The translations under genes were made by a program, and so were the position numbers. 42,311 bases of DNA from Jatrophihabitans sp. (GTDB taxonomy: Bacteria; Actinomycetota; Actinomycetes; Mycobacteriales; Jatrophihabitantaceae), in assembly GCA_025927835.1 (NCBI GenBank), contig JAICKR010000007.1:1-42311 (forward strand). Reading direction: 5' to 3'. This document shows positions 33,957-42,311 of the stretch, piece after piece. The stretch's first letter is position 1. Every line of letters begins with the position of its first letter. The notes beneath the pieces were generated by a model. That model was given only the letters and a program-made list of their open reading frames with translations, searched no databases and was not told the origin of the DNA.

Positions 33957-33969
33957 GGTAATCATTACC
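33957..33969. promoter_or_regulatory. Putative Zur box upstream of zur
   Basis: GGTAATCATTACC is a perfect inverted repeat of 6 bp around one base, ending 15 bases upstream of the zur start. Zur/Fur operators have this shape (AT-rich arms around a single centre), although the usual actinobacterial Zur box is closer to TGAAAATCATTTTCA. Confidence 0.65.
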
Positions 33970-33981
33970 AACTACCACCGA

Positions 33982-34029
33982 AGTCGTCCGCCCTCGGGTA
34001 CGCGTACGCGTGCCGAGGAGCGGACAACT
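33982..34029 (-). terminator. Long hairpin after gcvP
   Basis: Nested arms pair around the sequence: AGT/ACT, GTCCG (33986-33990) with CGGAC (34021-34025), and CCTCGG (33992-33997) with CCGAGG (34013-34018), with further pairing of TACGC and GCGTG in the tip. It starts 12 bases after the gcvP stop, where leftward transcription would end. No T tract follows. Confidence 0.6.
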
Positions 34030-34040
34030 CGGGAGTGCGG

Positions 34041-36884
<2,844 letters not shown>

Positions 36885-36900
36885 GTCGGAACGCGCTCCT

Positions 36901-36926
36901 TGGGGATACTCAGACTGCGTTCCCCA
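36901..36926 (-). promoter_or_regulatory. Hairpin between glycine aptamer and gcvP ribosome-binding site
   Basis: On the transcribed strand TGGGGA and TCCCCA form a 6-bp stem with a 14-base loop; the 3' arm abuts the AAGGAGCG ribosome-binding site. This is a candidate expression platform acting on translation start. Confidence 0.45.
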
Positions 36927-36939
36927 TCTGTCGGGCGTG

Positions 36940-37030
36940 CCCTTCAGAGTGGCCTCACCCGCGTGGTCCTGGTGCCTGAGAGGTTCCGGGGTGTTGCCCC
37001 TTCGGCGCCGGCGGTCCGGCTCTCCCACGC
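36940..37030 (-). promoter_or_regulatory. Glycine riboswitch aptamer ahead of gcvP
   Basis: Read leftwards the sequence contains the glycine aptamer signature elements in order: GTGGGAGAGCCGG, GCGCCGAAGGGGCAA, a CCCCGGAACCTCTCAGGCA segment, CCAGGAC, and ACTCTGAAGG. GGGAGAG pairs with CTCTC of the CTCTCAGGCA element. Only one aptamer is visible, so this is a singlet rather than a tandem riboswitch. It ends about 55 bases before the gcvP start and should turn on gcvP when glycine is plentiful. Confidence 0.92.
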
Positions 37031-37215
37031 GGCGTCAACAGCCGTATCCCAAGGTACCAGCGAGAGCGAGGATCAACCCGAGGAGGCCCTGGGCGACGAG
37101 CGGGTTCGGTCCGAGCCCGGCCCCGCGCGAGCGAGGGACGAGCGAGCTTGCGTTCGGAGCTCCGATCGGCCCCGAGGGACGAGAGGCCAGGAGGAGATCC
37201 GAGTGGCCGGATGAA
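37031..37215. other. Gene-free stretch with short purine-rich repeats
   Basis: Between the riboswitch and the end of the MerR gene no plausible gene is seen on either strand. CGAGGGACGAG occurs twice (37132-37142 and 37173-37183), within runs of GAGCGAG. It must hold the gcvP promoter and the end of the MerR transcript. The repeats resemble small dispersed GC-rich elements found between genes of many actinobacteria. Confidence 0.4.
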
Positions 37216-37773
37216 TCAGCCGGTCGCGGTGCGGGCCTGACGCCGCCGCGCGAGCTCGTCGTTCGAGTTGCCCGGGACGGGCGCCTCGACGCCGTCGGCA
37301 CGCTCCCCGGGCAGGTGAGCCAGCGAGCCGCGCAACTCGCGCAGCGCGCCGCTGACGGCGATGCCGAACACACCCTGCCCGCCGCGCAGTAGGTCGACGA
37401 CCTCTTCGCTCGAGGTGCACTCGTAGACCGACGTGCCGTCGGAGAGCAATGTCACCTGGGCCAGGTCGTCGACCCCGCGCAGGCGCAGCGCGTCGACCGC
37501 GATGCGGATGTTCTGCAGCGAGACGCCGGCGTCGAGCAGCCGCTTGACGACCTTGAGGACCAGGATGTCCTTGAACGAGTAGAGGCGCTGGCTGCCCGAG
37601 CCCGTCGCGCTGCGGATCGTCGGGACGACGAGCCCGGTGCGCGCCCAGTAGTCGAGCTGGCGGTAGGTGATGCCTGCGGCCGAGCATGCGGTCGGACCGC
37701 GGTAGCCGATCACGGCGTCGGAGTCGTTCGACGGGTCGGCGAACAGCGTTCCCTGCTCAGGATTCTCGTCCAC
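37216..37773 (-). CDS. MerR-family transcriptional regulator (Rv1830/ResR-like)
   Basis: This 185-residue regulator has a MerR winged helix (IGYRGPTACSAAGITYRQLDYWARTGLV, SGSQRLYSFKDILVLKVVKRLL) and a coiled dimerisation helix (SLQNIRIAVDALRLRG), then an effector or interaction domain with LLSDGTSVYECTSSEEVVDLLRGGQGVFGI. Its place between gcvP and the DUF151 gene matches Rv1830. The GTG at 37773 is favoured by AGAGGCGGGAAC just upstream; ATG 37824 gives 17 more residues without a ribosome-binding site. A CTCAA-N7-TTGAG palindrome upstream may be its own operator. Confidence 0.87.
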   Translation of the reverse strand: MDENPEQGTLFADPSNDSDAVIGYRGPTACSAAGITYRQLDYWARTGLVVPTIRSATGSGSQRLYSFKDILVLKVVKRLLDAGVSLQNIRIAVDALRLRGVDDLAQVTLLSDGTSVYECTSSEEVVDLLRGGQGVFGIAVSGALRELRGSLAHLPGERADGVEAPVPGNSNDELARRRQARTATG

Positions 37774-37889
37774 GTTCCCGCCTCTCACCGGCGTCCCGAC
37801 GACCGGGAATTGCACGGTCGTCATTTGCTGTCTCGACGGTAGGTGGAGGGCGTGGAGCGGTCAATCCGCCACGCCGACGCTCCCCTACC

Positions 37890-37906
37890 CTCAAGCTGAG
37901 GTTGAG
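37890..37906. promoter_or_regulatory. CTCAA-N7-TTGAG palindrome upstream of the MerR gene
   Basis: CTCAAGCTGAGGTTGAG has 5-bp arms around 7 bases and lies between the DUF151 stop (37919) and the MerR start. The same arms and spacing occur at 3776-3792. MerR proteins commonly bind such sites in their own promoters. Confidence 0.5.
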
Positions 37907-37918
37907 TCTGTTGCGCGG

Positions 37919-38389
37919 CTAGGCGCCGGACGCGAAGTCCTCGGGCGAGATCTGGTCGAGGAACTCGCGGAACCGCTCGACCTCGGTCTCCTGCTCGTCC
38001 GGGATCTCGATCCCGGCGGCGTCGAGCACCGCGTCCGAGCCCAGGATCTCGACCTCGGCGCGCAGCGCGAGCGCGATCGCGTCGGACGGCCGCGCGCTCA
38101 CCGTGATGCCGCCGGCGAATCGCAGCTCGGCGTAGTAGACGTCGTCGCGCAGCTCGGTGATGTGCACCGCCTCGAGCCGGACGCCGAGCGCCTTGATCAC
38201 GTCGCGGAGCAGGTCATGTGTCAGCGGGCGCATCGTCTGCACGCCCTGCTGCTGGAACGCAATGGCGGACGCCTCGACGGCGCCGATCCAGATCGGCAGG
38301 TAGCGAACGCCGTCCTCTTCGCGCAGCAGGACGACGGGCTGGTTGGCCGGCAGCTCCACTCGAACCCCGACAACTCGCATCGGATGCAC
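37919..38389 (-). CDS. DUF151 / bifunctional nuclease family protein (Rv1829-like)
   Basis: This 156-residue protein has the BFN-family pattern: MRVVGVRVELPANQPVVLLREEDGVRYLPIWIGAVEASAIAF, LTHDLLRDVIKALG, and VSARPSDAIALALRAEVEI. The GTG at 38389 is chosen because AGGAGGT precedes it at a good distance; the ATG at 38413 has no such site. Members have been reported as nucleases in plants, but the bacterial function is not settled. It sits between two MerR genes as in M. tuberculosis Rv1828-Rv1830. The acidic tail (VERFREFLDQISPEDF) is family-typical. Confidence 0.88.
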   Translation of the reverse strand: MHPMRVVGVRVELPANQPVVLLREEDGVRYLPIWIGAVEASAIAFQQQGVQTMRPLTHDLLRDVIKALGVRLEAVHITELRDDVYYAELRFAGGITVSARPSDAIALALRAEVEILGSDAVLDAAGIEIPDEQETEVERFREFLDQISPEDFASGA

Positions 38390-38436
38390 GGCCGCACCTC
38401 CTGGGTCTTGCATGCCCTTCGACGCTACACGCCGAT

Positions 38437-39189
38437 TTAGGACAGCACTCCCCGTAGGCCGATCTGGACGAGCGCGGCGTGCAGGCGCACGGAGAGCGCG
38501 GCGAGCTCGCGCACGGTCTCCTCGGCGCGGGCCTTGGCCTCGCCGCCACGCTGCTTCGACATCGGGCCGACGACCTGCGAGAAGAGCCCGACCTCGCGCT
38601 CGGCCGCGGTGCGGAACGCGCGCAGGTGCCGGCCCTCGAGGCCGAAGCGCGCGAGCTCGGCGACGATCTTGCCGACGGCGAGCGCGTCGTCGTCGTACTG
38701 CCCGCCGGACTTCTTGGTGACCAGCCCGAACTGCTCGAGTTCGCTGAGCTGGTCGGCGCGCAAGCCGGCCGCGTTGAGCAGTTCCTCCCGGGTAAGACGC
38801 ATCGCTGCAGGCGCGGGCCGGAAGTGCTCGGCGGTCGGCGCGTTGTCCTCGATCGAAGCCACCGCGACGTGCGCGGCGCGCGGACTGTCGGTCGAGGTGC
38901 CGGGCGGGACGAGCCCGCGGTCGATGGCGTCGAGTTGATCCTTGATCACCCGCAACGGCAGGTAGTGGTCACGCTGCTGGGACAGGACGTAACGCAGCCG
39001 GCTGACGTCACCGGCGGAGAACTTGCGGTACCCGGACGGGGTGCGCTCGGGCTGGACCAGGCCTTGGTCCTCGAGGAAGCGGATCTTGCTGATCGTGAGG
39101 TCCGGGAACTCCACCTTGAGATGCGCGAGCACGTCGCCGATGGTGAACGTGGCTGCCGATGTCCCCCGAGTGGCACCCACTGCGCTCAT
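38437..39189 (-). CDS. ftsR: MerR-family regulator FtsR (Rv1828-like)
   Basis: This 250-residue protein has an N-terminal MerR winged helix (TIGDVLAHLKVEFPDLTISKIRFLEDQGLV and RTPSGYRKFSAGDVSRLRYVLS) and a C-terminal domain (MRLTREELLNAAGLRADQLSELEQFGLV onward) that looks like a second helix-turn-helix, the layout of Rv1828. In Corynebacterium glutamicum FtsR activates ftsZ and affects cell division. The ATG at 39189 overlaps the garA stop (ATGA). The order gcvH-garA-ftsR is conserved in actinobacteria. Confidence 0.9.
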   Translation of the reverse strand: MSAVGATRGTSAATFTIGDVLAHLKVEFPDLTISKIRFLEDQGLVQPERTPSGYRKFSAGDVSRLRYVLSQQRDHYLPLRVIKDQLDAIDRGLVPPGTSTDSPRAAHVAVASIEDNAPTAEHFRPAPAAMRLTREELLNAAGLRADQLSELEQFGLVTKKSGGQYDDDALAVGKIVAELARFGLEGRHLRAFRTAAEREVGLFSQVVGPMSKQRGGEAKARAEETVRELAALSVRLHAALVQIGLRGVLS

Positions 39190-39701
39190 GCTTTGGCTCC
39201 TACGCGGACGGCTGCGGTCAGATACACGAGGCGGAACTTGCCGATCTGCACTTCATCACCGCCGGACAACGGTGCGGCGTCGATGCGTTCGCGGTTGACG
39301 TAGGTGCCGTTGAGCGAACCGACGTCGTGCACGGTGTAGCCGCTGCCCTCTCGGCGGAACTCCGCATGCCTGCGCGACACGGTGACATCGTCCAGGAAGA
39401 TGTCGCTGTCGGGGTGGCGACCCGCCGACGTGACGTCCTGATCGAGCAGGAACCGGCTGCCGGCGTTCGGGCCGCGCTTGACGACGAGCAGCGCCGAGCC
39501 CGGCGTCAGCGCGTCGACGGCGCCCTGGTGCGCTTCGGCGGAGAACTCGGTATCCACGTCCGGTACGGCGCCGGTGGTCCCGATCGCACTGGTCACATCG
39601 GTCCCAGAAGCTGCAGCGGGCAACGCTGCACCGCAGTTGGCGCAGAAATGACTGCCGGGCAGATTCTCGGTGCCACAGGCGGTACAGAACACGCGCGCCA
39701 C
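39186..39701 (-). CDS. garA: FHA-domain metabolic regulator GarA/OdhI with N-terminal zinc ribbon
   Basis: This 171-residue protein has an FHA domain at about 73-160 that is nearly the same as mycobacterial GarA: GSALLVVKRGPNAGSRFLLD, TSAGRHPDSDIFLDDVTVS, GSLNGTYVNRE and DEVQIGKFRLVYL. GarA and OdhI inhibit 2-oxoglutarate dehydrogenase when unphosphorylated and are switched by PknG/PknB on an ETTS motif. Here that motif is absent. Instead residues 6-23 form a zinc ribbon (Cys6, Cys9, Cys20, Cys23), and a TT pair occurs in IGTTGAV (42-43). The GTG at 39701 is the start. It is coupled to ftsR. Confidence 0.9.
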   Translation of the reverse strand: MARVFCTACGTENLPGSHFCANCGAALPAAASGTDVTSAIGTTGAVPDVDTEFSAEAHQGAVDALTPGSALLVVKRGPNAGSRFLLDQDVTSAGRHPDSDIFLDDVTVSRRHAEFRREGSGYTVHDVGSLNGTYVNRERIDAAPLSGGDEVQIGKFRLVYLTAAVRVGAKA

Positions 39702-39730
39702 CCTTCGTGTGGTCTCGGGAGGTCGGTGCA

Positions 39731-39751
39731 GCGAGCCTAGGCCGGGCTCGC
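39731..39751. terminator. Hairpin between gcvH and garA
   Basis: GCGAGCC (39731-39737) pairs with GGCTCGC (39745-39751) around a 7-base loop. For leftward transcription it falls after gcvH and 30 bases before the garA start, so it may attenuate read-through or lie in the garA leader. Confidence 0.45.
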
Positions 39752-39815
39752 AGCAAGGGTCAATCGGAGGTCGAGATACACGTGATCATCTCAGGGTGCG
39801 CCGGTGAAGAGCCCG

Positions 39816-40202
39816 TCAGCCGGACAGCGTCCCGTACGCCGCGGCATCGAGCAGATCGTCCGTCTCGCCCGCATCCGTGAGCTCGAGCTCGAAGATCCAC
39901 CCCTCACCGTACGGATCGGAGTTGATGAGCTCGGGCTGCTCGTCGAGCTTGTCGTTGCGGGCCGCGACGGTGCCCGACAGCGGCGCATAGATGTCCGACA
40001 CGCTCTTGGTCGACTCGACCTCGCCGACCGGGGCGCCCTTCGCGACTGTGGCGCCGACCTCGGGCAGCGAGACGTACACGACGTCACCGAGCGCCTCCTG
40101 GGCGTAGTCGGTGATGCCGATGCGCACCGTGCTGGAGCCCTCGCCGGTACGCACCCATTCGTGCTCGCCGGTGTAGCGGAGGTCGTCGGGGACGTTCGAC
40201 AT
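39816..40202 (-). CDS. gcvH: Glycine cleavage system H protein
   Basis: This 128-residue lipoyl carrier shuttles the aminomethyl group between the P, T and L proteins. LRYTGEHEWVR, IGITDYAQEALGDVVYVSLPEVG and the lipoylation segment GEVESTKSVSDIYAPLSG with Lys66 are typical. PYGEGWIFELEL closes the fold. It starts at ATG 40202. It is separated from the DUF881 gene upstream by 80 bases. Its place beside garA rather than gcvT is the usual actinobacterial layout. Confidence 0.95.
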   Translation of the reverse strand: MSNVPDDLRYTGEHEWVRTGEGSSTVRIGITDYAQEALGDVVYVSLPEVGATVAKGAPVGEVESTKSVSDIYAPLSGTVAARNDKLDEQPELINSDPYGEGWIFELELTDAGETDDLLDAAAYGTLSG

Positions 40203-40282
40203 TGGGCGTGCCTCTCTCGCCGGTCAGCGGACGGTTGCGACCCTACCCACTCGCGCGGCGGACACGCCCGGCGGATGTTTCG

Positions 40283-41005
40283 TCAGTGCGACGGCTTCAC
40301 GTACGCAGGCCGCGCAACGCTGCGGGTCACCGTGATGCGCACGGTCTTGAGCTCGTGCACGACGAGGGCACCGCCCGCGGCACGCACCGTGGCCGCGACT
40401 CCCCCGGGAATGTTCAGCGCGGTGTCGAGCGTCTTCGCGTCGCCGATCGCCAGCACGGTGTACGGCGCGCGCAGGTGCGACCCGTCGACGGTGAGCGCAC
40501 CGCCGGCACCCTCGAACGACGAGGACGTGCCGACCCGCACCGTGCCGAACTGGATCGCCTCGGCGCCGGCGCCGCGCAGTTCCTCGACGACGTCGAGCAG
40601 GTCCTCACCGTTGAGCTTGCCGCCCGGATCGGTGACGACCACCCTGACGCCGGGCCCGGTCGCCGGCAGGGTGCCGAGCAGGATGCCCAGCTCCTCTGCC
40701 TGCTGGGTGGCCTGTCTGCGGGCGGCCGCCGACCGGTCGCCGGTGTTACGTAGGTCGGCCAGGTTGTTCTGCAGGTCGGTGATCTGCTGGCGCAGCCCGT
40801 CCGCGCGCGCGTTCTGGTTGTCGAGGATGCCGATGAGATCGTCTTCACGCAGCCCGGACAGCGCGTCGCCGTTGGAGTTCGCGCGCAGCTGCACCGCGAT
40901 CGCGAAACCCAGCAGCAGGGTGAGCACCCCGATCAGCGCCGCCGAGCCGTGCGGGCCGTGCAGGCGGTGCTTGCGCGGGTACGGGGACGGGCGTTCGTGA
41001 GCCAT
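40283..41005 (-). CDS. DUF881 membrane-anchored protein (Rv1825-like)
   Basis: This 240-residue protein has one N-terminal membrane helix (AALIGVLTLLLGFAIAVQL), a coiled coil (NQNARADGLRQQITDLQNNLADLRN) and a DUF881 domain with GPGVRVVVTDPGG, LLDVVEELRGAGAEAIQFG and APYTVLAIGDAKTLDTAL. The domain should lie outside the membrane. DUF881 proteins occur with sbp next to pgsA in many actinobacteria; roles in envelope biology are suspected. It begins 4 bases after the stop of sbp, forming one operon. Confidence 0.88.
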   Translation of the reverse strand: MAHERPSPYPRKHRLHGPHGSAALIGVLTLLLGFAIAVQLRANSNGDALSGLREDDLIGILDNQNARADGLRQQITDLQNNLADLRNTGDRSAAARRQATQQAEELGILLGTLPATGPGVRVVVTDPGGKLNGEDLLDVVEELRGAGAEAIQFGTVRVGTSSSFEGAGGALTVDGSHLRAPYTVLAIGDAKTLDTALNIPGGVAATVRAAGGALVVHELKTVRITVTRSVARPAYVKPSH

Positions 41006-41009
41006 GCGC

Positions 41010-41342
41010 TCAGGCCCGGAACAGGTGGCGGCGGATTGCGGCCGCGTTGCCGAAGATGCGGATGCCGAGCACGACGACGACGGCGGTGGAGAGCTGGCTG
41101 CCCACGCCGAGCTTGTCGCCGAGGAACACGATGAGCGCCGCGACGAGCACGTTCGAGATGAACGACACGACGAACACCTTCGCGTCGAAGATGCCGTCGA
41201 GACGCGCGCGGATGCCGCCGAACACCGCGTCGAGCGCCGCGACCACCGCGATGGGCAGGTAGGGCTCGAGCCAGGTCGGGACGGTCGGGCGCAGGATGAG
41301 GCCGAGCACCACTCCGGCGACGAGCGCGAGACCCGCGATCAT
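41010..41342 (-). CDS. sbp: Small basic membrane protein (DUF1290, Sbp)
   Basis: This 110-residue protein has three hydrophobic segments (IAGLALVAGVVLGLIL, YLPIAVVAALDAVFGG, SFISNVLVAALIVFLGD) and the family motif AALDAVFGGIRARLDG. The end is basic (RRHLFRA). The ATG at 41342 overlaps the stop of the upstream DUF881 gene. It is always sandwiched by DUF881 genes in this block (Rv1823-1825), which implies a joint complex; the function is unknown. Confidence 0.9.
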   Translation of the reverse strand: MIAGLALVAGVVLGLILRPTVPTWLEPYLPIAVVAALDAVFGGIRARLDGIFDAKVFVVSFISNVLVAALIVFLGDKLGVGSQLSTAVVVVLGIRIFGNAAAIRRHLFRA

Positions 41343-42202
41343 CGGTGCCCGCCCTTCGCGACCTGCGCGTAACGCACGTTCACGGGCGGGCTGGCCGGCA
41401 GGGTCAGGTGGTCGGAGTTGCCGAACGTGAACCCGATGTGCTCCACACCTTCCAGGGTCTTGTAGCGGCTCGCGACACTGCTCTGCGCGAACGCGGTGGC
41501 CAGGTCGTCGGCGTTGCCGATCGCACGGACGCGATAGGGCGGTGTGATCGCCTCGAAGTCGACGAGCACCGCCTCGCCCGCGAAGCGGATGGCGCTCGTC
41601 GGGGTGAGCCGTACGTCGTTCACCGATATCGCCTCGGCACCGTCACGCCACAGCTCGTTGACGACGCTGCGCACATCACGGTCGGTGAGGATATTGCCCA
41701 CGTCGATCGGCGTGCTGCCGCCGCGCCCGGCGGTCGGCGACGATGTCGGGGTCGGCGGTTCGCGCAGCGTGACGACGAGACCGGGGCCCGATACTGCCGT
41801 GAGGCCGGCCTGCAGCTGGTCGAGGCTCAGCTGGCGCGACAGCGACCCCGACTTGGGCAGCGCGCTGTCCTGTGCCCGGGAGAGTTCCGCCTCGAGCGAG
41901 CTCAGGCGTTGCGCGAGGCCGTCGCCCTGCTTCTCCGCGGTGCGCACCCGCTGCACGAGACCGTCGTGGACCTTCTCCGCCGCCGGTGCGCCGCGGTGGG
42001 TGTAGACGTAGGCATACGCGAGGACGAACCCGATGAGCACGCAGCCGACCACGACCGCGGGCCGGTCGTACCAGCGGCGCGGCGCGTCGGGACCCCGCCG
42101 CTGCGCGGCGGCCGCGTAGCCGGGGTCGAGGTGGTTGTTGACGAGTTCGACCAGGAGCCGGGCCGAGACGAGCCGTCTGTCGTCCGGGGCGGGGGCGGTC
42201 AT
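41339..42202 (-). CDS. DUF881 membrane-anchored protein (Rv1823-like)
   Basis: This 287-residue protein has a cytoplasmic N-terminus of about 50 residues, one membrane helix (AVVVGCVLIGFVLAYAYVY), a coiled coil (LVQRVRTAEKQGDGLAQRLS) and a DUF881 domain including GPGLVVTLREPPTP, VVNELWRDGAEAISVNDVRL and PPYRVRAIGNADDLATAF. The ATG at 42202 overlaps the pgsA stop (ATGA); an upstream in-frame start is inside pgsA and is not needed. It is the first of the DUF881-sbp-DUF881 trio. Confidence 0.88.
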   Translation of the reverse strand: MTAPAPDDRRLVSARLLVELVNNHLDPGYAAAAQRRGPDAPRRWYDRPAVVVGCVLIGFVLAYAYVYTHRGAPAAEKVHDGLVQRVRTAEKQGDGLAQRLSSLEAELSRAQDSALPKSGSLSRQLSLDQLQAGLTAVSGPGLVVTLREPPTPTSSPTAGRGGSTPIDVGNILTDRDVRSVVNELWRDGAEAISVNDVRLTPTSAIRFAGEAVLVDFEAITPPYRVRAIGNADDLATAFAQSSVASRYKTLEGVEHIGFTFGNSDHLTLPASPPVNVRYAQVAKGGHR

Positions 42203-42311
42203 GTCGCGGGCTGGTGCGCCGGGTGGCGGATGAGCCCGCCGATCTGGTGCAGGTAGACGACGCCCGACCACACGTACAGCGCGGTGCCCCAGATCGTGAA
42301 CGCCCAGGCGA
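42199..42311 (-). CDS. pgsA: C-terminal end of a CDP-alcohol phosphatidyltransferase (PgsA-like), cut by window edge
   Basis: The last 36 codons before TGA at 42199 encode WAFTIWGTALYVWSGVVY followed by LHQIGGLIRHPAHQ. This is a final membrane helix with the end typical of phosphatidylglycerophosphate synthases, enzymes that move a phosphatidyl group from CDP-diacylglycerol to glycerol-3-phosphate. The catalytic DGxxAR region lies outside the window. Position next to DUF881/sbp agrees with Rv1822 (pgsA2). Confidence 0.75.
   Translation of the reverse strand, partial: AWAFTIWGTALYVWSGVVYLHQIGGLIRHPAHQPAT

Overview
The window is high-GC actinobacterial DNA. It has frequent GTG starts, genes overlapping by ATGA or TGATG, and the conserved actinobacterial block pgsA - DUF881 - sbp - DUF881 - gcvH - garA - ftsR - DUF151 - MerR - gcvP. 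Most of the rest is a sterol (cholesterol/phytosterol) catabolic island whose genes and divergent promoters match those of Mycobacterium tuberculosis and Rhodococcus. The host looks like a non-mycobacterial actinomycete; I cannot name the genus from sequence alone. Family assignments rest on remembered family sequences and visible motifs, not on a search.

Layout. 1-1743: end of fadE26 and all of fadE27, the two subunits of the first sterol side-chain acyl-CoA dehydrogenase. 1744-5531: mixed accessory genes (a helical protein of unknown function, a YchJ-like protein, a membrane-anchored PepSY-like protein, a small zinc-finger protein, a nitronate-monooxygenase-like protein, an endonuclease/exonuclease/phosphatase). 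5541-8902: a minimal NfeD-flotillin pair followed by a two-gene ABC exporter. 8899-14313: a leftward fadD19 - flavin oxidase - flavin oxidoreductase operon, divergent from echA19 and a degenerate SDR across a KstR-like operator. 14333-17356: a two-gene operon of lysine-rich helical proteins, then a MoxR/VWA pair. 17499-21134: DUF35 - ltp4 - ltp3 - NTF2-like operon behind two KstR-like boxes. 21139-24487: a 2,2-dialkylglycine decarboxylase homologue, a glyoxalase-fold protein and a methyltransferase. 24494-29091: cyp125 with a FadD8-type ligase, divergent from fadA5 and an SRPBCC protein, with two KstR-like boxes between. 29097-33199: an SDR divergent from echA20-ipdA-ipdB-ipdC across a KstR2-like operator. 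33200-33942: zur and a small zincin. 34041-42311: the glycine-cleavage/GarA/FtsR block, with a glycine riboswitch ahead of gcvP.

How it works together. CYP125 oxidises the sterol terminal carbon, FadD19 makes the CoA ester, FadE26/27 desaturate it, EchA19 and FadA5 carry out later beta-oxidation steps, and Ltp3/Ltp4 with the DUF35 partner remove C-24 branches typical of plant sterols. EchA20, IpdC and IpdAB act on the C and D rings. KstR-like boxes mark the side-chain promoters and one KstR2-like box marks the ring C/D promoter. The regulators themselves, kstR and kstR2, are not in the window.

The least explained parts are a putative operator pair at 3756-3793 sharing a CTCAA-N7-TTGAG motif with the MerR gene promoter near 37900, the helical-protein operon, the degenerate SDR after echA19, the flavin-enzyme pair in the fadD19 operon, the NTF2-like gene in the Ltp operon, and a GarA with an N-terminal zinc ribbon. 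No tRNA, rRNA, CRISPR array, insertion sequence or prophage gene was seen.
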